A DNA stretch of 8,190 bases from Streptomyces speibonae. GTDB lineage: Bacteria > Actinomycetota > Actinomycetes > Streptomycetales > Streptomycetaceae. The notes below the pieces were generated by a model that saw only the letters and a list, made by a program, of their open reading frames with translations, had not been told where the DNA came from and searched no databases. Position numbers and translations under genes: made by a program. This document shows positions 1-5,641 of the stretch, one piece after another. Each line of letters starts with the position of its first letter. Positions within the stretch are counted from its first letter, which is position 1. Location of the stretch: positions 5,177-13,366 of the forward strand of contig KL568578.1 of NCBI GenBank assembly GCA_000715605.1, read 5' to 3'.

Positions 1-979
1 ACAGCGGGCGTATCTCGCCGACCGGCCGGCCCCCGCCGAGCACGCGCTCCCCCGCGAACTCCGTGAGCAGCGCCCCGTCCACCCCGGCCAGCGCCAGCGC
101 CCGCGCGGTCACCGGGCCGCGGGCCCGGGACGCGCCGTCGGCGATCTTCACGGCGACGGCGTGGCCGTCGGGCAGGGCGGCGATCTGTACGCCCTCGTAG
201 CCGTCCTTGGCGAGCAGCCCGGGGACGGCCCGCATCAGCGCGGCCACGTCCCGGCCGGAGCCGGAGGCCATCTCGGCGTGGGCGCGCATCGCGTCGGCCA
301 CGCGGGCCTCCGGGGTGCCGGGCGCCGCGGTGATGATCCTGGCGGCGGCACGGGCCAGACCGTGCAGGGAGACGGCGAACAGCGGCGCCCCGCAGCCGTC
401 GACGCTGACGTTGGCGACGCGCTGCCCGGTGAGGTCCTCGACGGTCGCGGCGATCGCTTGCTGGAGGGGGTGGGCGGGGTCGAGGTAGTCGTCGAGGGAC
501 CAGCCGTTCAGGGCGGCCGTGCAGAGCATGGCGGCGTGCTTGCCGGAGCAGTTCTGCGCGAGGCGGGACGGCGGGCGGCCCTCGCGCACCCAGGTGTCCC
601 GGACCGCCGGGCCGAGCGGCAGGTCGGGGACGTTGCGGAGGTGGTCCTCGGTGAGTCCCGCGTGGTCGAGGATCCGCAGGGCGCCGGAGAGGTGGCGTTC
701 CTCACCGGAGTGGCTGGCCGCGGCGAGCGACAGCAGTGCGCCGTCGAGCGGGAGTCCCGCCCGGACCATGGCGACCGCCTGGACGGGCTTGAGCGCGGAG
801 CGGGGGTAGCAGGCGGCCTCGGTGTCGCCGAGCCGGAACCGGACCGAGCCGTCGGGGGCGAGGACGACGACGGAGCCGTGGTGGACGCCTTCCACGACGC
901 CGCCGCGTATCAGGTGGGCGACGGGCGCGTGCCGGGGTGCGCGGACCGGTGGTGCGTCCGCGGGAGAGCTGAGGTACAT
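1..979 (-). CDS. L-asparaginase, Asparaginase_II family (3' end beyond the window)
   Basis: Hydrolyses L-asparagine to aspartate and ammonia, probably in the cytoplasm, as no signal peptide is seen. The reading frame stays open from ATG at 979 to the left edge, giving 326 residues. The family is usually about 310-350 residues, so little is missing. Seen in the protein: SALKP with Ser61 and Lys64, ASHSGE at 88-93, CSGKH with Cys144 and Lys147, and DGC with Asp194 and Cys196. These match the Ser-x2-Lys, Cys-x2-Lys and Asp-x-Cys active-site signatures of the Rhizobium etli-type asparaginases (PF06089), which are unrelated to the E. coli AnsA/AnsB fold. The ATG overlaps the stop of the upstream GntR gene (TGATG) and only a weak purine stretch precedes it, so translation is probably coupled. 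The pairing suggests the regulator controls this gene. Family call is confident; physiological role is inferred. Confidence 0.93.
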   Translation of the reverse strand, partial: MYLSSPADAPPVRAPRHAPVAHLIRGGVVEGVHHGSVVVLAPDGSVRFRLGDTEAACYPRSALKPVQAVAMVRAGLPLDGALLSLAAASHSGEERHLSGALRILDHAGLTEDHLRNVPDLPLGPAVRDTWVREGRPPSRLAQNCSGKHAAMLCTAALNGWSLDDYLDPAHPLQQAIAATVEDLTGQRVANVSVDGCGAPLFAVSLHGLARAAARIITAAPGTPEARVADAMRAHAEMASGSGRDVAALMRAVPGLLAKDGYEGVQIAALPDGHAVAVKIADGASRARGPVTARALALAGVDGALLTEFAGERVLGGGRPVGEIRPL

Positions 980-1701
980 CACACTGCCTGGGGTGAGTCG
1001 TGGTGGGCCGACGCGCGGCGCACGATGTCGGTGAGGGTGGTCTCGACGCGGTCGAGATGGTGGGTCATGGCCGCGACGGCGTCCGGCTCACAGCCGTCGG
1101 CCAGTGCCTCGACGATCGCCCGGTGCTCGCGGTTGGACTGTTCGCGGCGGCCGCCGAGTTCGTTGAGGAAGGCGGACTGGCGGGCCAGCGCGTCCCGGAT
1201 CTCCTCGATGACCTTGCGGAACACCGGGTTCTGGGCGGCCTCGGCCACGGCGAGGTGGAAGAGGGTGTCCATCGCCACCCACGCCGTGGTGTCCGTCTCC
1301 CGATCCATCCGGTCCAGAAGATGGGCGAGGTGGTCCAGGTTCTCCGGGGTGCGGCGGCGGGCGGCGTACCCGGCGACCGGGATCTCGACGTGCCGGCGCA
1401 CCTCCATCAGATCGCTGGCCGCGTAGTCGCCGAAGGTGGGGTCCTCCACCGCGTCCGCCACGACGAAGGTGCCCTTGCCGGTCCTGGACACCGTCAGGCC
1501 CATCGTCTGCAGGGCCCGCAGCGCCTCGCGGAGCACCGGCCGTGAGACCTCGAGGGTGCGGCACAGCTCCGCCTCGGAGGGGAGCTTGTCCCCGATGGCG
1601 TACTCACCGCGTTCGATGGCGCCGCGGAGGCGGGTGAGCACCGCTTCCATCGCGCTGACGCGCCGCACCGGCCCGCTTGTCCGGCTGTCTGACAGGTTCA
1701 C
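979..1701 (-). CDS. GntR-family (FadR/FCD subfamily) transcriptional regulator
   Basis: DNA-binding regulator of 240 residues from GTG at 1701. The winged helix-turn-helix spans about residues 18-82: LPSEAELCRTLEVSRPVLREAL is interrupted by no gaps, and the wing ends in TGKGTFV. A helical FCD effector domain follows (about 95-225). Asp145, His149, His193 and His215 sit where FCD proteins bind a metal that helps hold a carboxylate ligand. In-frame alternatives are TTG at 1737 and ATG at 1650. I chose GTG 1701 because the N-terminus NLSDSRTSG resembles Streptomyces homologues as I remember them, and because a promoter-like TTGACA covers the TTG codon. It is the first gene of a two-gene unit with asparaginase and is divergent from the desaturase. 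It may repress one or both and itself; the ligand is unknown. Confidence 0.92.
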   Translation of the reverse strand: MNLSDSRTSGPVRRVSAMEAVLTRLRGAIERGEYAIGDKLPSEAELCRTLEVSRPVLREALRALQTMGLTVSRTGKGTFVVADAVEDPTFGDYAASDLMEVRRHVEIPVAGYAARRRTPENLDHLAHLLDRMDRETDTTAWVAMDTLFHLAVAEAAQNPVFRKVIEEIRDALARQSAFLNELGGRREQSNREHRAIVEALADGCEPDAVAAMTHHLDRVETTLTDIVRRASAHHDSPQAV

Positions 1702-1707
1702 GTGCGC

Positions 1708-1737
1708 ATGGTGCGGGGACGGCGGAGACGCTGTCAA
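1708..1737 (-). promoter_or_regulatory. Candidate promoter of the GntR regulator, leaderless
   Basis: On the minus strand a perfect -35 hexamer TTGACA (1737-1732) is followed after 18 nt by CACCAT (1713-1708), which keeps the key A2 and T6 of a -10 box. Six bases later comes GTG at 1701, so transcription would begin at or next to the start codon. No Shine-Dalgarno sequence precedes the GTG. The -35 is strong and the -10 weak. Confidence 0.45.
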
Positions 1738-1743
1738 GCGGGG

Positions 1744-1757
1744 GTGGTGCCAGCCAC
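1744..1757. repeat. Inverted repeat GTGG-N6-CCAC, possible GntR operator
   Basis: Perfect 4-nt arms (1744-1747 and 1754-1757) around TGCCAG lie in the 117-nt divergent region between the GntR regulator and the desaturase, just upstream of the regulator's -35. FadR-type regulators often bind short palindromes with TGG...CCA arms, so this is the best operator candidate I see. Arms this short also occur by chance in GC-rich DNA. Confidence 0.25.
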
Positions 1758-1784
1758 ACCCTGCGGCGGGGGGTCACCAGCATT

Positions 1785-1812
1785 CTGATATTCAAGATCT
1801 GTTCTTCATACT
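1785..1812 (+). promoter_or_regulatory. Candidate promoter of the desaturase, leaderless
   Basis: CTGATA (1785-1790, 4/6 to TTGACA), a 16-nt AT-richer spacer, and CATACT (1807-1812, close to the TATACT/TATAAT type). Six bases after the -10 is ATG 1819, the expected transcription start. There is no Shine-Dalgarno sequence, which fits a leaderless mRNA. Confidence 0.5.
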
Positions 1813-1818
1813 GTGCGC

Positions 1819-2892
1819 ATGGCCAATCCAACGGTGCTCACAGACATCCCGCCTCCCCGCGAAGACGGCGCGGGAAGCGGACGGCGGCAGGGGAAGGGGA
1901 GCGACTTCTCCGAGCTGTCACGGCGCATATCGGAAGCGGGGCTGCTCAGGCGGCGACCGCTCTACTACTCGGTGCGCTTCGGAGCCGTGGGACTGGCGCT
2001 CGCGGGCGGGGTCGCCGCCTTCGCCGTCCTCGGCGACAGCTGGAGCCAGTTGATCGTCGCCGCCGCCCTGGCCGTGGTGTTCGGGCAGCTGGGACTGGCC
2101 TCCCACGATCTGGCGCACCGCCAGGTGTTCTCCCGCCGGCGGCCCAGTGAGATCGGCGGACTGCTGGCGGCCAATGTGCTGCTCGGCATGAGCTACGGCT
2201 GGTGGATGAACAAGCACACGCGCCACCACGCGAACCCCAATCACGAGAAGAAGGACCCGGATGTCGCGCCCGACATCATCGTGTGGTCCCGGCGTCAGGC
2301 GCGGCAGGCCAAGGGCCCCGCACGGTTCATCGGGAAGCACCAGGCGGCGCTGTTCTTCCCGCTGCTGACGCTGGAGGGTCTGAATCTGAGTGTCAGCAGC
2401 TTCCGGGCCCTGCGCAGCCCTTCGATGAAGCGGCCACTGCTCGAGGGTGCCCTGCTCGTCGCTCACTTCGCCGTGTACTTCGGCGGTCTGTTCCTGGTGC
2501 TCTCCCCCGGCAAGGCGCTCGCCTTCATCGCCGTCCACCAGGGTCTGTTCGGGATCTACCTCGGCTGTGTGTTCGCCCCGAACCACAAGGGCATGCCGAT
2601 GATCGAGGAGGGGACCGAGCTGGACTTCCTGCGCCGGCAGGTTCTCACCTCCCGCAATGTCGACGGCGGTGTGGTGACCGACGCGTTCATGGGCGGGCTG
2701 AACCACCAGATCGAGCACCATCTCTTCCCGAGCATGCCGACACCGGCCCTGCGCGAGGCCCAGGTCATCACCGAGCGGTACTGCGCGGAGCTGGGCATCC
2801 CGTACTGCCGGACGGGGCTGTTCGCCTCGCACCGTGAGGCCCTGAGGCATCTCCGGCAGGCCGGGGAGCCGCTGCGCCGGACCGGCAGCTGA
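1819..2892 (+). CDS. Membrane fatty acid desaturase (acyl-lipid or acyl-CoA type)
   Basis: Integral-membrane di-iron enzyme that introduces a double bond into a fatty acyl chain using O2 and an electron donor. The 357-residue protein carries the three diagnostic histidine boxes: HDLAH at 96-100, HTRHH at 133-137 and QIEHH at 297-301. The QxxHH third box is typical of the linoleoyl-CoA desaturase/DesA3-like branch. Hydrophobic segments are at about 52-71, 77-95, 112-125, 208-229 and 234-253. The charged N-terminus of about 45 residues has no cytochrome b5 domain, so a separate ferredoxin or oxidoreductase is needed; none is encoded here. GTG at 1813 is an in-frame alternative start, but the promoter pattern favours ATG 1819. 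It is transcribed divergently from the FCD regulator, a natural candidate controller. Regiospecificity cannot be read from the sequence. Confidence 0.93.
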   Translation: MANPTVLTDIPPPREDGAGSGRRQGKGSDFSELSRRISEAGLLRRRPLYYSVRFGAVGLALAGGVAAFAVLGDSWSQLIVAAALAVVFGQLGLASHDLAHRQVFSRRRPSEIGGLLAANVLLGMSYGWWMNKHTRHHANPNHEKKDPDVAPDIIVWSRRQARQAKGPARFIGKHQAALFFPLLTLEGLNLSVSSFRALRSPSMKRPLLEGALLVAHFAVYFGGLFLVLSPGKALAFIAVHQGLFGIYLGCVFAPNHKGMPMIEEGTELDFLRRQVLTSRNVDGGVVTDAFMGGLNHQIEHHLFPSMPTPALREAQVITERYCAELGIPYCRTGLFASHREALRHLRQAGEPLRRTGS

Positions 2893-2898
2893 CCGGAC

Positions 2899-3273
2899 TC
2901 AGGACCACACCGCGCCGGCCAGGGCGGCGCCCGCGAAGGCGGCGCCCAGGCCGGCCCCCACACTCGCCACGGCGTTCACGGCCGCGTAGCCGCGGGCACC
3001 GGTCCCGGCCAGGCGCAGGGTCTCGTAGGAGAAGGTGGAGTAGGTGGTCAGGGCGCCGCACAGCCCAGTGCCGAGGAACAGCCGGAGCGGGGATCCGGCC
3101 GCGCCTGCGGCCGTCGCGCCGGTGAGCAGGCCGAGGACCAGGCTGCCGGTGACGTTGACCGTGAAGGTCCCCCAGGGGAACACCGAGTCGTGCCGGGACT
3201 GCACCGCGCGGTCGGTGAGGTAGCGCAGCGGGGCGCCGACCATGGCGCCCAGCACCACGTAGAGCCAGTTCAC
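2899..3273 (-). CDS. crcB: CrcB/Fluc family fluoride channel subunit (Phe-box variant)
   Basis: Small four-helix membrane protein that lets fluoride leave the cell. The 124 residues include the family motifs GAPLRY (13-18), WGTFTVN ending at Asn40, and [13 protein letters not shown] (68-80). The usual FTTFST Phe box reads LTTYST, so the two fluoride-contacting Phe positions are Leu75 and Tyr78. Arg17, Arg22 and Arg27 cluster in the first loop and the C-terminus has no charge, suggesting that loop 1 is cytoplasmic and both termini are outside. The GTG start lies inside the 3' end of the DUF190 gene (GTGA, 4-nt overlap), so translation is coupled. It is the last gene of the operon and stops 6 nt from the convergent desaturase. 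It probably pairs with the other CrcB. Confidence 0.93.
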   Translation of the reverse strand: MNWLYVVLGAMVGAPLRYLTDRAVQSRHDSVFPWGTFTVNVTGSLVLGLLTGATAAGAAGSPLRLFLGTGLCGALTTYSTFSYETLRLAGTGARGYAAVNAVASVGAGLGAAFAGAALAGAVWS

Positions 3274-3632
3274 CGCGGTCCCCCGTCCCGCGTGCCGGTG
3301 CCCCTGCCGGGGCGGATCACCTCGCAGCGGTCGAGCAGTACCAGGCCGTCGGTCATGAGCGCGTCGAGTTCCGGGAGGAAGGACCGTACGCGCTCCTCGG
3401 TGTCCACGACGACGACCGCCACCGGGAGGCCGTCGCTCAGGGACAGCAGCCGGGAGGTGTGGACCAGGGAGGACGCCCCGTAGCCCTCGATGCCGCGGAA
3501 GACACTGGCACCGGCGAGCCCGGCCGCGTGCGCCCGGTGGACGATCTCGGAGTACAGGGGCCGGTGCCGCCAGGTGTCGTTCTCTCCGACGAGCACGGTC
3601 AGCCGCAGGGCGTCCCCGGTCGGGCTTGTCAT
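3270..3632 (-). CDS. DUF190 (PII-like) protein of the fluoride operon
   Basis: A 120-residue soluble protein of the DUF190 family (PF02641), whose structures resemble the PII signalling fold. Its function is not established, but it is often encoded beside crcB. Visible motifs are [11 protein letters not shown] near the N-terminus, a conserved RGIEGYG (46-52) followed by an SSLVHTSR segment, the hydrophobic strand VAVVVVD (71-77) and a Leu-rich C-terminal strand. The frame is open further upstream, but ATG 3632 is chosen because it has AGGAGG five bases before it and matches the family start. It overlaps the stop of the upstream crcB (ATGA) and the start of the downstream one (GTGA). That tight packing between the two channel genes suggests a role in channel function or regulation. 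Confidence 0.9.
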   Translation of the reverse strand: MTSPTGDALRLTVLVGENDTWRHRPLYSEIVHRAHAAGLAGASVFRGIEGYGASSLVHTSRLLSLSDGLPVAVVVVDTEERVRSFLPELDALMTDGLVLLDRCEVIRPGRGTGTRDGGPR

Positions 3633-4072
3633 GGCTGCCTCCTGATCAGTACCCGGCGGGTCACCGAGGCCGCCGTCCATACGGCGGCCAGGGCCGTGAG
3701 CGGGGTGAGGGCGAGGTGGAGGAGTCCGGCGGCCGGGTGACCGGCGTCGAACAGGTTCCGGTTGTCGACGGCGTACGTCGAGAACGTGGTGAAGCCGCCG
3801 AGGACGCCGGTGCCGAAGAACGGGCGGACGAGGGGGTGGGCGGTGCGGACCTCGGTGACGACGACCATGAACGCGCCGATGACGAAGCAGCCCAGGACGT
3901 TGACGCAGAGGATCGTCCAGGGGAAGGCGCCGGGCGGCGTCGGCCACCACAGGGTGGCCGCGTACCGGGCCGCCGCCCCCGCCGCCCCGCCCAGCGCGAC
4001 GGCCGCGACGACGGGGGCCTGGGCACGGACGGTGCGGAGGGCCCGCGGGCCCTCGGTTGCCGGGTCGCTCAC
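3629..4072 (-). CDS. crcB: CrcB/Fluc family fluoride channel subunit (canonical Phe box)
   Basis: Fluoride channel subunit of 147 residues with four predicted membrane helices (about 18-35, 50-73, 84-103 and 114-137). Family motifs: [10 protein letters not shown] (28-37), an Asn58 in the CVN segment, and [14 protein letters not shown] with both Phe94 and Phe97 present. Positive charge lies at the ends (Arg10, 13, 16 and Arg139, 140, 144, 145), predicting termini in the cytoplasm, opposite to the second CrcB. The start is GTG 4072, with GGGAGA about 9 nt upstream. A TACGCT hexamer at 4107-4102 could be a -10, but the 57-nt gap to the upstream winged-helix gene also allows co-transcription. The stop overlaps the DUF190 start (ATGA). 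Confidence 0.94.
   Translation of the reverse strand: MSDPATEGPRALRTVRAQAPVVAAVALGGAAGAAARYAATLWWPTPPGAFPWTILCVNVLGCFVIGAFMVVVTEVRTAHPLVRPFFGTGVLGGFTTFSTYAVDNRNLFDAGHPAAGLLHLALTPLTALAAVWTAASVTRRVLIRRQP
3638..3643 (-). promoter_or_regulatory. Shine-Dalgarno sequence of the DUF190 gene
   Basis: AGGAGG on the minus strand ends 5 nt before ATG 3632. It lies within the end of the upstream crcB and fixes the DUF190 start over the longer open frame. Confidence 0.85.
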
Positions 4073-4129
4073 CGTCGTACGTCTCCCACTCGCTCGGGAT
4101 CAGCGTAACGGCGGGCGGGGACGCGCGGA

Positions 4130-4387
4130 CTACCAGCCCTTTTCGAACAGGCGCGTCACCTCGGCGATCCGTATCTCGTCACGCCGGTAGTGCAGCCGGT
4201 CGCCGCGGCGGACGGTGCGCAGCAGGCCGAGGGAGGTGAGGAAGCGCAGGTGGGTGAGGGCCACCGGGAGGGGGATGCCGAGGCCTGCGGCGATGTCGTC
4301 CGCGGTGAGCCCGCGTTCCGCGGTGTCCGGTTCGCCCAGCCGTGTCAGGATGCGCCGCCGCGTCCCGTCGACAGGAGTCCTCAGCAT
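4130..4387 (-). CDS. ArsR-like winged-helix regulator heading the crcB operon
   Basis: Small DNA-binding protein of 85 residues, almost entirely one winged helix-turn-helix. It starts [14 protein letters not shown], then has [30 protein letters not shown] as helices 2-3 with the recognition helix, then a wing ([12 protein letters not shown]). There is no cysteine, so it is not a thiol-based metal sensor of the classic ArsR type, and there is no obvious effector domain. ATG 4387 is chosen because GGAGG sits 8 nt upstream; the in-frame GTG at 4396 overlaps that sequence. It points the same way as crcB-DUF190-crcB, 57 nt upstream, and probably regulates or is co-transcribed with them. Regulator call is confident; the link to fluoride is an inference from position. 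Confidence 0.82.
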   Translation of the reverse strand: MLRTPVDGTRRRILTRLGEPDTAERGLTADDIAAGLGIPLPVALTHLRFLTSLGLLRTVRRGDRLHYRRDEIRIAEVTRLFEKGW

Positions 4388-4395
4388 GTCGTCCA

Positions 4396-4400
4396 CCTCC
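4396..4400 (-). promoter_or_regulatory. Shine-Dalgarno sequence of the ArsR-like gene
   Basis: GGAGG on the minus strand lies 8 nt before ATG 4387. It shares a base with the alternative GTG 4396, so it can serve only the ATG and decides the start. Confidence 0.8.
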
Positions 4401-4457
4401 GCGCCGGGCGCTCCTCACTCCGGTGCCCTCCCACTGTCCCGCGTCGGGGGCCTTCGT

Positions 4458-4487
4458 GTCCCGGACTGCCGGCACCTTGTCCGGGAC
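4458..4487. repeat. Inverted repeat 1 of a chain, 9-bp perfect arms
   Basis: GTCCCGGAC (4458-4466) and GTCCGGGAC (4479-4487) are exact reverse complements around a 12-nt loop that itself contains the palindrome TGCCGGCA. It lies between the ArsR-like and MarR genes, upstream of both. Its right arm shares GAC (4485-4487) with the next repeat. Confidence 0.7.
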
Positions 4488-4519
4488 CCAACCGCCTTAC
4501 GGCGCGCGCCCGTTGGGTC
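4485..4519. repeat. Inverted repeat 2 of a chain, 8-bp arms with inner hairpin
   Basis: GACCCAAC (4485-4492) pairs with GTTGGGTC (4512-4519). Directly inside, CGCC-TTAC-GGCG (4493-4504) extends the stem, leaving a 7-nt bulge (4505-4511). Both arms are shared in part with the neighbouring repeats, so the three stems cannot all form at once. Confidence 0.7.
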
Positions 4520-4552
4520 GTCGCGCGGTTCAGGCGCCAAGCCGGACGACCC
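4515..4552. repeat. Inverted repeat 3 of a chain, 8-bp perfect arms
   Basis: GGGTCGTC (4515-4522) and GACGACCC (4545-4552) are exact reverse complements with a 22-nt spacer that can partly fold. The left arm uses GGGTC, which is also the right arm of repeat 2. The role is unknown; it could be an operator, a leader switch of the minus-strand transcript, or chance. Confidence 0.65.
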
Positions 4553-4591
4553 GTTCCCGCCCGACCGGGTGGTACGCCTCGTCACCATGCG

Positions 4592-4620
4592 TTCATTGAA
4601 AGTGGAACAAGTGTTACCGT
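4592..4620 (+). promoter_or_regulatory. Candidate promoter of marR, leaderless
   Basis: TACCGT (4615-4620) fits the TAnnnT -10 pattern and ends 6 nt before ATG 4627. TTCATT (4592-4597) is a poor -35 at 17-nt spacing. The bases before the ATG are pyrimidine-rich with no Shine-Dalgarno sequence. Confidence 0.4.
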
Positions 4621-4623
4621 TCC
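4604..4623. repeat. Nested inverted repeats, probable MarR operator
   Basis: GGAAC (4604-4608) and GTTCC (4619-4623) are perfect arms 10 nt apart; inside them AACA (4606-4609) and TGTT (4612-4615) form a second palindrome. The site covers the proposed -10 box of marR, where a bound dimer would block transcription. MarR proteins commonly repress their own gene this way; here that is inferred. Confidence 0.45.
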
Positions 4624-4626
4624 CGT

Positions 4627-5010
4627 ATGGCAGTGGATACGGCCGGAGCCGGGCTCGAGGAACGGTGGCGTGACATCCTCGCGGTGCACGCGCGCACTCT
4701 CGGCGAGATCGACCGTGCGCTGAATCCCTACGGCCTCAACGCGTCCGACTTCGAGGTGCTCGACCTGCTCGCGGCTCCCGGCGAGGGCGAGCAGTGCCGG
4801 GTGCAGAACCTGGTGGGCCGGGTGCACCTCAGCCAGAGCGCGCTGTCGCGCCTCATCGCGAGGCTGGAGCGGGACGGACTGGTCGAGCGCAGCCTGTGTC
4901 TGGAGGACCGGCGGGGCGTCTTCGTGGCGCTCACCGCGAAGGGCCGCGACCTGCACGCCGAGGCGCTGCCGGTGCAGCGTGCCGCCCTGGCCCGCGCACT
5001 GGACGCATAG
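4627..5010 (+). CDS. MarR-family transcriptional regulator (short)
   Basis: DNA-binding repressor or activator of 127 residues. The helix-turn-helix lies at about 57-84, with LSQSALSRLIARLERDGLVER as the recognition region, followed by the wing with the hallmark LEDRRGVFVALTAKGR (92-107, Asp94 and Arg96). Only about 20 residues follow the wing, where most family members (about 135-155 residues) have a longer C-terminal dimerisation helix. The first 45 residues contain the N-terminal helix and a DFEVLDLL segment typical of the family. The start is ATG 4627, with no Shine-Dalgarno sequence but a -10-like box 6 nt upstream. It is divergent from the ArsR-like gene and convergent with the SseB-domain gene. 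Effector and targets are unknown. Confidence 0.93.
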   Translation: MAVDTAGAGLEERWRDILAVHARTLGEIDRALNPYGLNASDFEVLDLLAAPGEGEQCRVQNLVGRVHLSQSALSRLIARLERDGLVERSLCLEDRRGVFVALTAKGRDLHAEALPVQRAALARALDA

Positions 5011-5013
5011 CGC

Positions 5014-5033
5014 GCGGGCAGGCGCCGGCCCGC
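5014..5033. terminator. GC hairpin between convergent marR and sseB-like genes
   Basis: GCGGGC (5014-5019) pairs with GCCCGC (5028-5033) around an 8-nt loop, in the 27-nt gap between the two stop codons. It has no T-run, as is common in Streptomyces, and could serve both strands. Confidence 0.45.
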
Positions 5034-5037
5034 CGGT

Positions 5038-5442
5038 TCACGGCCGGGCCAGCAGGCTGCGCACCCCCTCCGAGGTGAGGGTGAGCCGGTGCTCGGAGCT
5101 GCCGTCGATGGTAAGGGACAGGTCGTCGGCGGGCCACTGGGCGGCGAGCGCGCCGAGCGGGACCAGACGGTAGCGGGAGACGAACGGCAGCAGGCCGGCC
5201 ATCTCCAGCTCGGACGTGAACACGGGCACCACGTGCGTGCCGCCGGGCTGCTCCAGCACCGGCAGCGCCACCACGCCCGGGTCGGATGCCTCCTCGTCGC
5301 CCGCGTCGTCGGGGACCGGGATCAGTACGTCGCTGTTCGCGAGGGCGTCCAGCGCCGCCGTGTCCTCGGTGTTCGCGGACAGGGTGTCCAGGGCCCGCTG
5401 GGCGGGCGTCGGGGGGTTGTTCTCGTGCGCTGGTGTCTCCAT
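5038..5442 (-). CDS. SseB N-terminal domain protein, function unknown
   Basis: A 134-residue soluble protein with one SseB-type domain (PF07179). The name comes from the E. coli serine-sensitivity enhancer, whose mechanism is unclear. Seen: LDALANSDVLIPV (31-43), an acidic insert, VVALPVLEQPGG and VPVFTSELEM, the order of strands typical of the domain. A C-terminal part with LTLTSEGVRSLL follows. The frame remains open upstream to 6006, but that is antisense to the GAPDH gene. ATG 5442 is chosen from the domain start, with a weak AGGGA about 7 nt upstream. It is divergent from gap and convergent with marR. Streptomyces carry several such proteins; no function is claimed. Confidence 0.87.
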   Translation of the reverse strand: METPAHENNPPTPAQRALDTLSANTEDTAALDALANSDVLIPVPDDAGDEEASDPGVVALPVLEQPGGTHVVPVFTSELEMAGLLPFVSRYRLVPLGALAAQWPADDLSLTIDGSSEHRLTLTSEGVRSLLARP

Positions 5443-5476
5443 GGCAGTTTCCCTGGTAGCGGCGGTCGTGCGGCCC

Positions 5477-5500
5477 ACCCGGGGACAAGATCCGCCCCGG
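5477..5500. repeat. Stem-loop in the sseB-like/gap divergent region
   Basis: CCCGGGG (5477-5483) and CCCCGGG (5494-5500) are perfect 7-bp arms around a 10-nt loop, 35 nt upstream of the SseB-domain gene. It would lie in that gene's leader or promoter. A second inverted repeat, CTCGC-N8-GCGAG, is at 5531-5548. No function is known for either. Confidence 0.45.
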
Positions 5501-5592
5501 GCACAGTGCTGCACGCGTACCCGTTCGCATCTCGCGCAACCCTGCGAGGTCCGGCCTTTCCGTGACCCGCGGGCACCCCCTCCGGACCGCCC

Positions 5593-5614
5593 CGACAGCG
5601 TCGCTATCATATGA
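5593..5614 (+). promoter_or_regulatory. Candidate -10 region of gap with flanking palindromes
   Basis: TATCAT (5605-5610) matches the -10 consensus at 5 of 6 positions and would place the start about 25 nt before GTG 5642. I see no convincing -35 at the right distance. CGAC-AGC-GTCG (5593-5603) and TCATATGA (5607-5614) flank or overlap it and could bind a regulator. Confidence 0.4.
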
Positions 5615-5641
5615 GCACCCTCTAGCTCGAAAGATGATCCT

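Noticed and set aside
161..1426. Open frame of 421 codons on the plus strand opposite asparaginase and the GntR gene
   Set aside because: It spans two real genes on the other strand, is Gly/Arg/Val-rich without domains, and has no ribosome-binding site or promoter.
1702..1737. TTG at 1737 as the start of the GntR gene
   Set aside because: The TTG is part of a perfect -35 hexamer TTGACA, no ribosome site precedes it, and homologous N-termini as I recall them begin near GTG 1701.
2915..2960. Repeated GGCGGCGCCC near the end of the second crcB as a terminator or repeat element
   Set aside because: It encodes the Ala/Gly-rich last membrane helix and is explained by codon use.
3270..3950. Longer 226-codon version of the DUF190 gene
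   Set aside because: The extra 106 codons overlap the upstream crcB in another frame and are low-complexity, while ATG 3632 has AGGAGG and begins the DUF190 homology.
4073..4129. Fluoride riboswitch upstream of the first crcB
   Set aside because: The 57-nt gap is short and I find no GGNGAUGG-type consensus or pseudoknot partner there or in 4388-4626.
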